A DNA stretch of 33,495 nt, taken from Bacillota bacterium. GTDB taxonomy: Bacteria > Bacillota > Clostridia > Tissierellales > MES13. Position 1 is the stretch's first letter. Each line of letters begins with the position of its first letter. The notes under the pieces are model-generated. The model was not told the origin of the DNA. It saw only the letters and a program-made list of their open reading frames with translations, and searched no databases. The position numbers were made by a program, and so were the translations under genes. The stretch covers positions 1-33,495 of the forward strand of contig VEND01000126.1 in the NCBI GenBank assembly GCA_009711765.1, read 5' to 3'. This document shows positions 15,121 to 24,179 of this stretch, in pieces.

Positions 15121-16236
15121 ATGTTAAATGAAAAGATGACCTCGGATAAAAAATTAAAAATTCACAAAAGTTTAACTTATGATATCTTAGATGGTATGGT
15201 TGATTGGGTAAGAGTCATAGATAGAAATGGTGTAATAATCTATGCTAATAAAACCATGGAAGAAGCAGTGGGAAAAAGTTTAGTAGGATCTAAATGTTAT
15301 CGTTCTTTAAATAAAGAATGTCCCTGTAAAAGATGTATAACCGAAGCAGCTATAGCTACAGGAGTTACTTCTGAAAAGGAAGAAAAAATAGGTGATAAGA
15401 TTTACTCAGTAAAAAGCTCCCCTGTAACCGATGCTAATGGTAATATATATGCTGCAGTTGAAGTTTTTAGAGATGTAACTAGGGAAAGAAAGCTAGAAAA
15501 AGAAGTAATGAGAAAGAATAAAAAGATGAGTAAGGATTTAGGATTTTCTAGAAGGTTACAAAAAAGGATTCTGCCTGAAAAAGGAAATTATGGATCAGCT
15601 TATATAGATTATATATATAGACCATCTGAAGTTTTAAGTGGAGATATGTTTGATGTTTTTCATATAGATGAGAATAATTTAGGAATATATATAAGTGATG
15701 TTGTTGGACATGGAGTGTCTGCTTCTATGATGACTATGTTTGTAAGACAAACAATGAGAGCTATTAAAAATTATTATAAAAGTCCTTCTCAGGCTATAAG
15801 TGAATTGCATAAAAATTTTATAGATTTAAATTTAGATGATGATAAATATTTTACTATATTTTATGGTGTTATAAATAAAAAAGATAAAACATTTACCTAT
15901 GTAAATGGAGGTCATAATAGTATACCACTATTAATAAGAAATAATGATACTAAGCTTTTAAAAACTGAAGGATTTCCTATTTCATATTTATTTGATGAAA
16001 TTAAATATAATGAAAATACTATTGATATAAAAGTAGGAGATAAACTTTTATTATACACAGATGGAATCCTAGAGGCTAAAAATAAACAAGGTGAGCAATT
16101 CGGTTTAGAAAGATTATTAGATATAGTAAGTACAGATAAAAATTGCATAAAATCAATTGAAGAAAAAATAGATAATTTTAATTGTTATACACAAGAAGAC
16201 GATTTTGCAATACTTAAAGCAAAAATAGTTGACTAA
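15121..16236 (+). CDS. PAS domain-containing SpoIIE-type serine phosphatase
   Basis: A 371-residue soluble PP2C-type phosphatase that probably acts on a phosphorylated anti-sigma-antagonist protein. An N-terminal PAS domain (about residues 18-135, ending in the PAC-like AAVEVFRDVTRERKL) contains a Cys cluster: Cys59, Cys67, Cys69 and Cys72. A short coiled linker leads to the SpoIIE domain, with metal motifs SGDMFD, ISDVVGHGVSASMM, TYVNGGHN and LLYTDGILEAKN. The ATG at 15121 is chosen because AGAGGAGGG lies just upstream; the earlier TTG at 15073 lacks a site. No anti-sigma partner genes are adjacent. Neighbours are PadR, the feo operon and a rubredoxin-reductase-like gene, hinting at redox or iron sensing, which is inference. 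Confidence 0.92.
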   Translation: MLNEKMTSDKKLKIHKSLTYDILDGMVDWVRVIDRNGVIIYANKTMEEAVGKSLVGSKCYRSLNKECPCKRCITEAAIATGVTSEKEEKIGDKIYSVKSSPVTDANGNIYAAVEVFRDVTRERKLEKEVMRKNKKMSKDLGFSRRLQKRILPEKGNYGSAYIDYIYRPSEVLSGDMFDVFHIDENNLGIYISDVVGHGVSASMMTMFVRQTMRAIKNYYKSPSQAISELHKNFIDLNLDDDKYFTIFYGVINKKDKTFTYVNGGHNSIPLLIRNNDTKLLKTEGFPISYLFDEIKYNENTIDIKVGDKLLLYTDGILEAKNKQGEQFGLERLLDIVSTDKNCIKSIEEKIDNFNCYTQEDDFAILKAKIVD

Positions 16237-16237
16237 T

Positions 16238-16261
16238 CGAGGATTAATTTCCTCGGTTTTT
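16238..16261 (+). terminator. Terminator after the SpoIIE-type phosphatase gene
   Basis: CGAGGA and TCCTCG pair around a 6-nt loop, followed by GTTTTT. It starts 2 nt after the stop codon. Confidence 0.88.
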
Positions 16262-16290
16262 CTTATATCTTTAAAATTAAGGGTGGATAT

Positions 16291-16422
16291 ATGAAAAAAG
16301 AAGCAACTACAACAGTTAAAATTGATATTAGGAGTTATCCCATTTTTACTAGATGTATTATTAAAAGCTTATATATTCTTCTTATAAGTAGAATACTTAT
16401 AACAGGCTGTTGTGATATTTAG
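16291..16422 (+). CDS. Possible small 43-residue peptide
   Basis: A short frame starts at ATG 16291, with GGGTGG 6 nt upstream, and ends at TAG 16420-16422. The product begins MKKEATTTVKID, has a hydrophobic middle (CIIKSLYILLISRILI) and ends GCCDI. It could be a small membrane peptide with a terminal Cys pair, or chance. It fills the gap between the phosphatase terminator and the flavoprotein gene. I recognise no family, and the remaining 80 nt before the next gene show no other feature. Confidence 0.3.
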   Translation: MKKEATTTVKIDIRSYPIFTRCIIKSLYILLISRILITGCCDI

Positions 16423-16503
16423 TATGCACATTATGATTAATAGAGTATATTAAGGGTAATTGTAATATATGTAAAAAAAGAAGTGATATACAGGGGGTAT
16501 TAA

Positions 16504-17715
16504 ATGAGTGAAAAGATGAAAACAAAATATTTAATAATTGGAAATGGTATTGCAGGGTTTTCAGCAGCAGAAGAGATTTCAAAAAGAGATGAAAATGGAA
16601 CTATAACTATAGTTTCTTCAGAGCAATATTTAACTTATTATAGGGTGAAATTATCCCATTATATCAGTAAGGATTTTACTGATAAGGATTTATTAGTTAA
16701 AAAAGAAGATTGGTACAAAGAAAAAAATATAGATCTAATTTTAGGTAGCATAGTAGAGAAAATTGATACTGATAATAATAATATAAAATTAGACGATGGA
16801 AGAGAAATAGAATATAAGAAATTATTATTAGCAAATGGAAGTCGTCCGTTTATACCACCAGTAGCGGGTAAATATAAAAAAGGTGTATTGGCCCTTAGAA
16901 CTATTAAGGACTTAAAACATATAAAAAATTATTTCAACAATTGTAAAAACATAACAGTTATTGGCGGAGGACTTTTAGGTTTAGAAGCGGCTTGGGCAAT
17001 TAAAAAGTTAGGAAAAGATGTTAATGTTATAGAGTATTCTCCATATTTATTGTCTAAACAATTAGATGAAGAGCTTTCTAATAAATTTAAAGATATTTTA
17101 GAAAAAAAGGGATTAAAATTTTATTTAGGAGCAGCTTCTGAAAAAATATTAGGAGAAAACATTGTTAAAGGGCTAAGTATAAAGGATGGTCCTGAAATAA
17201 AGACTGATGCTGTATTATTTTCTACAGGAATTAGATCAAATATATCCATAGCAGAGGGAACTAATTTAAATGTTGGACGGGGAATAAAAGTAGATAGATA
17301 TCTAGAAACTAATATTAAAAATGTTTTTGCTGCTGGTGATATTGCAGAAATAAATGGTGTAACCTTAGGGTTATGGACAGCTGCAAATGAGCAAGGTAAG
17401 ATAGCAGGAATAAATATGACAGGAGAAAATAAAGAATATACATTACCTAAGCCCTATACAATGTTAAATATTGCAGACACATCATTATTTTCTATTGGAG
17501 ATGTAAAAGAATTTGATGAGACACTAAAATTTAGTGATGATGAAAAGTTCATACATAATAAGTTATATTTAAAGAATAAAAAAATAATAGGAGCGGTTCT
17601 TATTGGCGATGTATCTAAAATGGTAAAGGTTAAAAAGGCAGTAAATAAAAATCTAGATATATCTAAGGAGTTACAAGAAGGACTTAAATTAAAGGAAATA
17701 ATAGATAAGTTTTAA
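16504..17715 (+). CDS. FAD-dependent NAD(P)H oxidoreductase, NADH:rubredoxin reductase-like
   Basis: A 403-residue pyridine nucleotide-disulfide-type flavoprotein of the rubredoxin reductase and nitrite-reductase-large-subunit group. The FAD motif is GNGIAGFSAAEE (near residue 13), the NAD motif is GGGLLGLEAAWA (near 155), and the second FAD contact is NVFAAGDIAE (near 280). There is no redox-active Cys pair, so it is not a thioredoxin or glutathione reductase. In clostridia such enzymes (NROR) pass electrons from NADH to rubredoxin for superoxide reductase and flavodiiron proteins. That role is likely but inferred. The ATG at 16504 follows AGGGGGT. It is a single gene ending at a strong terminator. 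Confidence 0.87.
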   Translation: MSEKMKTKYLIIGNGIAGFSAAEEISKRDENGTITIVSSEQYLTYYRVKLSHYISKDFTDKDLLVKKEDWYKEKNIDLILGSIVEKIDTDNNNIKLDDGREIEYKKLLLANGSRPFIPPVAGKYKKGVLALRTIKDLKHIKNYFNNCKNITVIGGGLLGLEAAWAIKKLGKDVNVIEYSPYLLSKQLDEELSNKFKDILEKKGLKFYLGAASEKILGENIVKGLSIKDGPEIKTDAVLFSTGIRSNISIAEGTNLNVGRGIKVDRYLETNIKNVFAAGDIAEINGVTLGLWTAANEQGKIAGINMTGENKEYTLPKPYTMLNIADTSLFSIGDVKEFDETLKFSDDEKFIHNKLYLKNKKIIGAVLIGDVSKMVKVKKAVNKNLDISKELQEGLKLKEIIDKF

Positions 17716-17761
17716 CGCTAAGAATGGTAACAATAGAATATAAAGAATAGTATTACTCAAG

Positions 17762-17789
17762 TTAAGACCCTAGGGTCTTAATTTTTTTT
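17762..17789 (+). terminator. Terminator after the flavoprotein gene
   Basis: TTAAGACCCTAGGGTCTTAA is a perfect 20-nt palindrome followed by eight T residues. It separates the flavoprotein gene from the nad operon. Confidence 0.88.
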
Positions 17790-17829
17790 CTTTAAGTTGA
17801 ATAAGTTTAGGTTAAATGTTATACTCTTT

Positions 17830-17852
17830 TATAATAGGTGTAAAGACACATG
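17830..17852 (+). promoter_or_regulatory. nad operon -10 box with candidate NiaR operator
   Basis: A perfect TATAAT (17830-17835) abuts AGGTGTAAAGACACAT (17836-17851), whose GTGT and ACAC half-sites are 4 nt apart. NiaR (YrxA) represses nad genes in Firmicutes by binding palindromes with GTGT/ACAC halves, so this position and sequence are a good fit. The -35 region is poor (TTTAGG about 18 bp upstream). The operator assignment is inferred from my memory of the motif. Confidence 0.5.
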
Positions 17853-17878
17853 TATATACAATAAGAAAGGGGATAAAT

Positions 17879-18784
17879 ATGGAAAGTATAATAAATAAAA
17901 TAATTCATTTAAAAAGAAAGAAAAATGCATTAATTATAGCCCATAATTACCAACTTCCAGAGATTCAGAAGGTAGCAGATATCATAGGGGATTCTTTAGC
18001 CTTAAGTAGAGAGATTACCAATGTAGGTGAAAATATTATTATATTTTGTGGAGTTAAATTTATGGCAGAAAGTGCTAAAATACTTTCTCCTGAAAAAAAG
18101 ATATTATTACCTGTAAAAAATGCATTGTGCCCTATGGCGGATATGATAAAGGCTGAAAAATTAAAAGAGTATAAAAAAAATAATCCTGACAGTAAAATAG
18201 TTTGTTATGTTAATTCATCTATGAAGGTTAAAGCTGAAAGTGATATATGTGTTACAAGTTCTAATGCAGTAAAAATAGTTAATAGTTTAGATGCAAAGAA
18301 AATTTTATTTGTACCAGATAAGAATTTAGGTAATTATATAAAGAATCAAACTAATAAAGAGGTTATTACCTATAACGGATATTGCCCAACCCATGAAAGG
18401 GTTAATAAAAATCATGTAAAAAAAATGAAAAATAAATATCCTTTAGCTTTATTATTAGTACATCCTGAGTGTGATTATAGCGTGTTAAAACAAGCAGATT
18501 TTATAGGGAGTACTTCCCAAATAATAAATTATGCTAATAAATCTAAGAATAAAAAGTTTATAATAGGAACTGAAAAAGGCGTATTATATAAATTAAAAAA
18601 AGATAACCCTAATAAAGAATTTATTTTACTAGATAATAACTTAATTTGTGAAGATATGAAAAAAATCACTTTAAAAGATGTATTAAATGCATTAGAAAAT
18701 GAAGATTACGAAATTAAGGTGGATAATTCTGTTTCTAAAAAGGCATTAAAATCACTAACAAATATGCTTAATAAAAGCTTATAG
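17879..18784 (+). CDS. nadA: Quinolinate synthase NadA
   Basis: Condenses iminoaspartate (from NadB) with dihydroxyacetone phosphate to quinolinate, using an oxygen-sensitive 4Fe-4S cluster. The 301-residue protein shows AHNYQLPEIQKVADIIGDSLALS at the N-terminus. Cluster-cysteine contexts are NALCPMADM, HPECDYS and LICEDMKKITL. Substrate-binding STSQIINYA is also present. The start is ATG 17879, preceded by AAAGGGGAT; the frame is open back to 17816 but that part covers the promoter. It is the first gene of nadA-nadB-nadC, 10 nt before nadB. Confidence 0.97.
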   Translation: MESIINKIIHLKRKKNALIIAHNYQLPEIQKVADIIGDSLALSREITNVGENIIIFCGVKFMAESAKILSPEKKILLPVKNALCPMADMIKAEKLKEYKKNNPDSKIVCYVNSSMKVKAESDICVTSSNAVKIVNSLDAKKILFVPDKNLGNYIKNQTNKEVITYNGYCPTHERVNKNHVKKMKNKYPLALLLVHPECDYSVLKQADFIGSTSQIINYANKSKNKKFIIGTEKGVLYKLKKDNPNKEFILLDNNLICEDMKKITLKDVLNALENEDYEIKVDNSVSKKALKSLTNMLNKSL

Positions 18785-18794
18785 GAGTGAGGGG

Positions 18795-20261
18795 ATGTAT
18801 ACTGATGTGTTAATCATAGGTGGCGGATTAGCAAGCTTATATACAGCACTTAATATAAAAAGTGATTTAAAAATAACTATAATTACTAAAGGGGATTTAT
18901 ATAGGTGTAATTCAAGTTTAGCCCAGGGAGGTATAGCAGCTTGTATAAACAAAGAAGATAGTTATAAAAATCATATAAAGGATACCTTTATAGCAGGAAA
19001 TAAGTTTAATAATTTAGAAGCCTTAAATATGATGGTTAAAACTTCTAAAAAAAGGATAGATAAACTAATAAAATTTGGCGTTTCCTTTGATAAATATAAA
19101 AATGGGAAATTAAAAACAACTATGGAAGGTGGTCATAGTAATAGAAGAATTCTTCATGCAGGTGGAGATATCACAGGAAAAGTTATAATGGATACTCTTA
19201 TAAGTAATGTAAAAAAAAGAAGTAATATAACTTTATTAGATAATACTATGGCTATTAATCTTATAAAAAATAAAAATATATGTATAGGTGCAAAAGTTTT
19301 AAATAAAAAAGTATTTAATATCACATCAAAATATACAGTTATTGCTACAGGAGGAATAGGGGGGCTTTTTAAAAATACTACTAATACTTCTATATCTACC
19401 GGAGATGGTATTGCTTTAGCCTATAGAGCAGGTTGCAATCTAAAAAATATGGAGTTTATACAGTTTCATCCCACTGCTTTTTACTCAAAAGAAAAGGGAA
19501 AAAAGTTTTTAATTTCAGAAGCAGTAAGGGGAGAAGGTGCTTATTTAAAAAATAAATTTAAAAAACGTTTTATGTTTAAATACCACAAAAGAGGAGAATT
19601 AGCTCCAAGAGATATAGTAGCAAGAGGTATATATAAAGAACTTATAGATAATGATGAAGACTATGTGTATCTAGATGCAACTCATTTAGAAGATAGTTTT
19701 ATTAAAAAGAGATTCCCTAATATATACCAAAAGTGCTTAGAAAATGGATTTGATATGTGTAATGATTATATACCTGTTGTAGCAGTTGAACATTATTTTA
19801 TAGGGGGAATAAAAACAGATATTAATGGTTTAACAAATATTAAAAATCTTTATGCATGTGGAGAATGTGCAAATACAGGAGTTCATGGTGCAAATAGATT
19901 AGCTAGTAACTCTTTATTAGAATGTATAACCTTTGGATATAATATAGCTAAAAATATAAACAATAATTCATATAATGATAAGTATTTATTAGATGAAATC
20001 TATGATTTAGATAATTGGGATTTTCCCCATTATAAAAAGAAAATACAACATATTATGGATAAATCTGTGGGGATAGTTAGAAATAAAAAGGATTTATTAA
20101 AAGCTGAAGTTAAGATAGAGAATATTTTAAATGATTTTAATAAACATTTTTATAGTAAAGATTTTTATGAAACCTTAAATATGGCAACTGTTAGTAAATT
20201 AATAATAAAAGCTTGTCTAAAAAGGGAGGAAAGTTTGGGATGTTATTATATTGAGAAGTAG
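18795..20261 (+). CDS. nadB: L-aspartate oxidase NadB
   Basis: A 488-residue FAD enzyme that oxidises L-aspartate to iminoaspartate; in anaerobes fumarate or another acceptor replaces oxygen. It belongs to the succinate dehydrogenase/fumarate reductase flavoprotein family. Motifs are FAD-binding GGGLASLYTAL near the N-terminus, SSLAQGGIAACI, EGGHSNRRILHAGGDITGK, EFIQFHPTAFY, ELAPRDIVARGI, and CGECANTGVHGANRLASNSL near the C-terminal FAD contact. The C-terminal helical part is shorter than in E. coli NadB. AGGAGTGAGG precedes the ATG. It lies between nadA and nadC with 10- and 12-nt gaps, and the enzyme channels to NadA. Confidence 0.97.
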   Translation: MYTDVLIIGGGLASLYTALNIKSDLKITIITKGDLYRCNSSLAQGGIAACINKEDSYKNHIKDTFIAGNKFNNLEALNMMVKTSKKRIDKLIKFGVSFDKYKNGKLKTTMEGGHSNRRILHAGGDITGKVIMDTLISNVKKRSNITLLDNTMAINLIKNKNICIGAKVLNKKVFNITSKYTVIATGGIGGLFKNTTNTSISTGDGIALAYRAGCNLKNMEFIQFHPTAFYSKEKGKKFLISEAVRGEGAYLKNKFKKRFMFKYHKRGELAPRDIVARGIYKELIDNDEDYVYLDATHLEDSFIKKRFPNIYQKCLENGFDMCNDYIPVVAVEHYFIGGIKTDINGLTNIKNLYACGECANTGVHGANRLASNSLLECITFGYNIAKNINNNSYNDKYLLDEIYDLDNWDFPHYKKKIQHIMDKSVGIVRNKKDLLKAEVKIENILNDFNKHFYSKDFYETLNMATVSKLIIKACLKREESLGCYYIEK

Positions 20262-20273
20262 GTGGTGAAAAAA

Positions 20274-21101
20274 ATGAATAGATATATTATAAAACAGTTA
20301 ATTAAAAATGCCTTATTAGAGGATATGAATAATGGAGATATAACAACTGATAACCTAATAGATGAAAAAAGTATATCTACAGCTGAAATCATAGCAAAGG
20401 AGAAGATGATTGTTTGTGGATTAGAAGTATGTAAATTAACTTTTAGTTTTTTAGATAATGAAATGAATTTTAATAAAAAGTGTAAAGATGGAGATTTAGT
20501 TAATAAAGGGGATGTTATTTTAACAGCTACAGGGAAAACTAAAGCAATACTTTCAGCAGAAAGAACAGCTCTTAATTTTTTACAAAGGATGTCAGGTATT
20601 GCTACTAAAACTAATGAATTTGTTCAAAGGGTTAAAGGATTAAATGTAAAAATAACTGATACAAGAAAGACAACTCCAAATTTAAGAATTATAGAAAAAT
20701 ATTCAGTTAAAGTAGGGGGAGGATATAATCATAGATATAATTTATCTGATGCAGTAATGATAAAGGATAATCATATTAAAGCCTCAGGAGGTATAGAAAA
20801 AGCGGTAAGTAAAATAAAAAATAAAATTCCCCATACAACAAAGATAGAGATAGAGGTTGATAGTTTAGAAAAGTTTAAAAGGGCTATAAAAACAGATGTT
20901 GATATTATTATGCTTGATAATATGGATTATAAGGATATAATTTTAGCTGTTAAACTAAATAACGAAAAAATACTAGAAACATCAGGAAATATAACCCTAG
21001 AAAATATCAATGAAATGGCAAAAACAGGAGTTAATGTTATATCCACAGGAGCTATAACCCATTCAGTAAAAGCTTCAGACATTAGTTTGAAAATAATTTA
21101 A
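20274..21101 (+). CDS. nadC: Nicotinate-nucleotide pyrophosphorylase (carboxylating) NadC
   Basis: Converts quinolinate and phosphoribosyl pyrophosphate to nicotinate mononucleotide, the last committed step of de novo NAD synthesis. The 275-residue protein has EDMNNGDITTDNLI near the start, the core RTALNFLQRMSGIATKT, ITDTRKTTPNLRIIEKYSV, GGGYNHRYNLSDAVMIKDNH, IEVDSLE, IMLDNM, and the phosphate-binding end ETSGNI with VISTGAITHS. The start is ATG 20274, because AGGTGG lies 8 nt upstream; the GTG at 20262 directly follows the nadB stop and is less likely. It is the last gene of the operon. Confidence 0.97.
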   Translation: MNRYIIKQLIKNALLEDMNNGDITTDNLIDEKSISTAEIIAKEKMIVCGLEVCKLTFSFLDNEMNFNKKCKDGDLVNKGDVILTATGKTKAILSAERTALNFLQRMSGIATKTNEFVQRVKGLNVKITDTRKTTPNLRIIEKYSVKVGGGYNHRYNLSDAVMIKDNHIKASGGIEKAVSKIKNKIPHTTKIEIEVDSLEKFKRAIKTDVDIIMLDNMDYKDIILAVKLNNEKILETSGNITLENINEMAKTGVNVISTGAITHSVKASDISLKII

Positions 21102-21127
21102 AAAATACGGATTAATCCGTATTTTTT
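21101..21127 (+). terminator. Terminator of the nadABC operon
   Basis: AAAAATACGGATTAATCCGTATTTTTT is almost a perfect palindrome beginning at the last base of the nadC stop codon. The stem ends in a T-run. Confidence 0.9.
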
Positions 21128-21194
21128 ATGTTTGATATAGAACAATATAAATAGTAGAATAAATAGATGTTAAAGAAAATATAAGGAGGTTTAT

Positions 21195-22538
21195 ATGAAT
21201 AATATATTATTAGATTATAAAAATGCAGGTATAAAGGAACATGAAATGATAAATATTAAAGAGTCAGTTAAAAGAGCCCACGATATGTTACATAATTTAA
21301 CCGGTGCCGGGAAAGACTTTTTAGGATGGATAGACTATCCCTTAGAATATGATAAAGAAGAATTTAAAAGAATTAAAAAAATAAGTGAAAAAATTAGAAA
21401 TAATTCTGATGTTTTCATAGTTATAGGAATAGGCGGCTCTTATTTAGGAGCTAGAGCTGCAATAGAAGCTTTAACACATAGTTTTAGTAATAATCTTACT
21501 AAAGAAAAAAGAAATGCACCAGAGATATATTTTGTTGGTAATAATATAAGTGGTCAGTATTTAAGTGAATTATTAGATGTTATAGAAAATAAGGATATTA
21601 GCATTAATGTAATTTCAAAATCAGGGACTACAACTGAACCTGCAATAGCCTTTAGAGTATTAAGAAAATACATCGAAGATAAATATGGTAAAGAAGAAGC
21701 TAAAGAAAGAATTTATGCGACTACAGATAAAGAAAGAGGCGCTTTAAAAGAACTTGCAGATAATGAAGGGTATGAAAGTTTTGTTATTCCTGATGATATT
21801 GGAGGAAGATATTCAATTTTCACCCCTGTTGGGATGTTACCAATAGCAGTATCTGGTTTAGATATTGATAAAATGTTTGAAGGTGCAAAGGATGGAGTTA
21901 AAGAATATAACAATCCAAATTTAGATGAAAATTACTGTTATCAGTATGCTGCTATAAGAAACATTTTATATAAAAGAGGAAAAGAAATAGAAGTATTAGT
22001 TAATTATGAACCGTCTTTAAGTTATTTATCCGAATGGTGGAAGCAATTATATGGAGAAAGTGAAGGTAAAGATTTAAGAGGGATTTTTCCTGCTTCGGTT
22101 AATTTTTCAACTGATTTACATTCTATGGGTCAGTATTTACAGGATGGAAAGAGACACTTATTTGAAACAGTAATAAATATAGAAACACCAAAAAAGGATA
22201 TTACTATAAAAGAAGATAGTGATAATTTAGATGGACTTAATTACTTAAAGGATAAAACTATGGACTTTGTAAATAAAAAGGCCTTTGAAGGTACACTTTT
22301 AGCCCATGTTGATGGGGATGTTCCAAACCTAATTTTAAATATACCTAAATTGGATGAGTTTTATTTTGCTAAATTAATTTATTTCTTTGAAAAAGCATGT
22401 GGTATAAGTGGATATTTACTTGGGGTTAATCCCTTTGATCAACCTGGAGTTGAAGCTTATAAGAAAAATATGTTCGCACTTCTTGGAAAACCAGGGTATG
22501 AAGATTTAAGAAAAGAACTTTTAAAAAGAATGAAATAG
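21195..22538 (+). CDS. pgi: Glucose-6-phosphate isomerase
   Basis: Interconverts glucose 6-phosphate and fructose 6-phosphate in the cytoplasm (glycolysis and gluconeogenesis). The 447-residue length matches the short Bacillus and Clostridium type. Visible signatures are [34 protein letters not shown] (sugar-phosphate SIS motif), [35 protein letters not shown], and the catalytic-Lys end [28 protein letters not shown] precedes the ATG. It is a single gene between the nad operon terminator and its own terminator. Confidence 0.98.
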   Translation: MNNILLDYKNAGIKEHEMINIKESVKRAHDMLHNLTGAGKDFLGWIDYPLEYDKEEFKRIKKISEKIRNNSDVFIVIGIGGSYLGARAAIEALTHSFSNNLTKEKRNAPEIYFVGNNISGQYLSELLDVIENKDISINVISKSGTTTEPAIAFRVLRKYIEDKYGKEEAKERIYATTDKERGALKELADNEGYESFVIPDDIGGRYSIFTPVGMLPIAVSGLDIDKMFEGAKDGVKEYNNPNLDENYCYQYAAIRNILYKRGKEIEVLVNYEPSLSYLSEWWKQLYGESEGKDLRGIFPASVNFSTDLHSMGQYLQDGKRHLFETVINIETPKKDITIKEDSDNLDGLNYLKDKTMDFVNKKAFEGTLLAHVDGDVPNLILNIPKLDEFYFAKLIYFFEKACGISGYLLGVNPFDQPGVEAYKKNMFALLGKPGYEDLRKELLKRMK

Positions 22539-22545
22539 ATATAAA

Positions 22546-22576
22546 GGCTATGAATTTTTAATTCATAGTCTTTTTT
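22546..22576 (+). terminator. Terminator after pgi
   Basis: GGCTATGAATT and AATTCATAGTC pair around a TTT loop, with TTTTTT directly after. Confidence 0.9.
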
Positions 22577-22586
22577 ATAAAAAAAT

Positions 22587-22615
22587 TTGGAAAAACACCT
22601 ATTTTATTGTAAAAT
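22587..22615 (+). promoter_or_regulatory. Candidate promoter of the HD-GYP gene
   Basis: TTGGAA (22587-22592) and TAAAAT (22610-22615) are exactly 17 bp apart, 37 bp before the start codon. Confidence 0.5.
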
Positions 22616-22652
22616 ATAGAGAAAAGAAGAGTTTTTTAAATGGGGGATTCTA

Positions 22653-24149
22653 TTGACAATAAAAAAGTTAATTAATATAAGTATAGCTTTTATATCTGGC
22701 ATATCACTTATTATTATGACTACTTTAATTATAAAACTTAGAGGGGAATTTAAGGGGAATATAAACTTTTCAGTATATTATATAATTTTTATATTTTTTT
22801 TAGTCATAACAGTTATATATATAAATTATAAGATTAAAATGAAATTATTAGATCCATTAGAAAAACTAAATGAGTTTACTGATAATATTTCAACAGATAA
22901 GCTTTATTCATACAATTTAGATGAGTTTTCTGTAAGTAAAAGTAAACATACAGTAAAGGAGCTTGTAAAATTTGAAAACAAGTATTATGAGCTTTTAACT
23001 AATATACAGGTAAATCAGGAAGAATTAATATCCCAAAGTAGAAATTTAAGTAAATCTAATAAACTTATAGAATCCTTATCATATAAATTTGAATCTGTCT
23101 TAGAATCTTTTTCAGATATAAATAAGCTAAGTGAAAAGGATTTTTTAAAAAAGTGCTTTAAAACAGTTTTTTCCCTTGTAAATGAAGCAGAAAAGGGGAC
23201 TCTTTTTGAACTAAAGGATGGCTATTATTATCCTATTGTAAATAGGGGATATGATAAAAATTTAATGAAAGGTCTTTTCTTTAAAAAAGGGGATACTTTT
23301 GTAGATATAAAAAGTCCGGTTACTAATAAAATTGAAGCCTATACTAAAAAAATAAAAATGGATAGTAATAAAAGGCTTCCTAAAGAAACTAAAAAAGTTT
23401 TGAAAAAAATGGGAACATTAGATAATTTCAATATGCTTTATGCTCCTATAGTAGTTGATGATGAGATAATAGGTATGATTTCTATTGATTCAAAAAAAGA
23501 TTTTAGTGAAGAATCCCAATCTATACTTAAATACTACGCTCAACTTATTTCTCAGTTTTATAATGAAAGAGCAAGACAAGATAAATTAACAAATACATAT
23601 CTAGAAACTGTAAAAGCGTTAGTTTCAGCAATAGAGCTTAAAGATGATTATACAAAAGGACATGGTGAAAGGGTTAGAGAGTATAGTATAAAAATAGCTA
23701 GAGAGATTGGATTAAGTGAAAAAGAGATTAAAAGAATTGATATATCCGCTTTATTACATGATATTGGGAAAATAGGAGTATCAGAAGAGATATTAAATAA
23801 ACCAGATAAGCTAACTTTTGAAGAGTTTGAATTAATCAAAGAACACCCCAAATTTTCAAAAACAATAGTTGAAAATGTTAGTGGCCTAAATGAAGTATCA
23901 GATATAATATATGCCCATCATGAACACTATAATGGGGAGGGGTATCCTTTAGGGTTAATAAGAGATGAAATACCCTATGAAGCACAAATTATACAGTTAG
24001 CCGATGCATATGATGCTATGACCAGTGATAGATCATATAGAAAAGCACTAAGTAAAAAGAAAGCTATTGAAATTATTAAAAATGAAAAGGGAAAGCAATT
24101 TAATCCTGAAATTGCTAATATTGCAATAACAAAAGTTTTTAATAAATAA
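22653..24149 (+). CDS. Membrane GAF/HD-GYP domain protein, probable cyclic-di-GMP phosphodiesterase
   Basis: A 498-residue signalling protein. Two membrane helices (about residues 8-28 and 40-60) are followed by a HAMP-like and coiled-coil linker, a GAF-like sensor domain (about 150-305) and an HD-GYP domain (about 315-495). The catalytic motifs are intact: HGERVREYS, HD in LLHDIGKIG (His369-Asp370), HHEHYNGEGYP and LADAYDAMTSDRSYR. HD-GYP enzymes hydrolyse cyclic-di-GMP, or in some cases cGAMP; which one is not visible here. The start is TTG 22653, with GGGGGA 5 nt upstream. It is a single gene convergent with the nitroreductase gene. Confidence 0.93.
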   Translation: MTIKKLINISIAFISGISLIIMTTLIIKLRGEFKGNINFSVYYIIFIFFLVITVIYINYKIKMKLLDPLEKLNEFTDNISTDKLYSYNLDEFSVSKSKHTVKELVKFENKYYELLTNIQVNQEELISQSRNLSKSNKLIESLSYKFESVLESFSDINKLSEKDFLKKCFKTVFSLVNEAEKGTLFELKDGYYYPIVNRGYDKNLMKGLFFKKGDTFVDIKSPVTNKIEAYTKKIKMDSNKRLPKETKKVLKKMGTLDNFNMLYAPIVVDDEIIGMISIDSKKDFSEESQSILKYYAQLISQFYNERARQDKLTNTYLETVKALVSAIELKDDYTKGHGERVREYSIKIAREIGLSEKEIKRIDISALLHDIGKIGVSEEILNKPDKLTFEEFELIKEHPKFSKTIVENVSGLNEVSDIIYAHHEHYNGEGYPLGLIRDEIPYEAQIIQLADAYDAMTSDRSYRKALSKKKAIEIIKNEKGKQFNPEIANIAITKVFNK

Positions 24150-24179
24150 AAATCCCAGTAAATTTACTGGGATTTATTT
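24150..24179. terminator. Bidirectional terminator between HD-GYP and nitroreductase genes
   Basis: A perfect 26-bp palindrome (24150-24175, arms AAATCCCAGTAAA) is flanked by A-rich and T-rich tracts, so it can act on both convergent transcripts. Confidence 0.88.

Noticed and set aside
16397-16582. A 61-residue minus-strand frame over the start of the rubredoxin-reductase-like gene
   Set aside because: It overlaps the well-supported start and ribosome site of that gene and has no site of its own.
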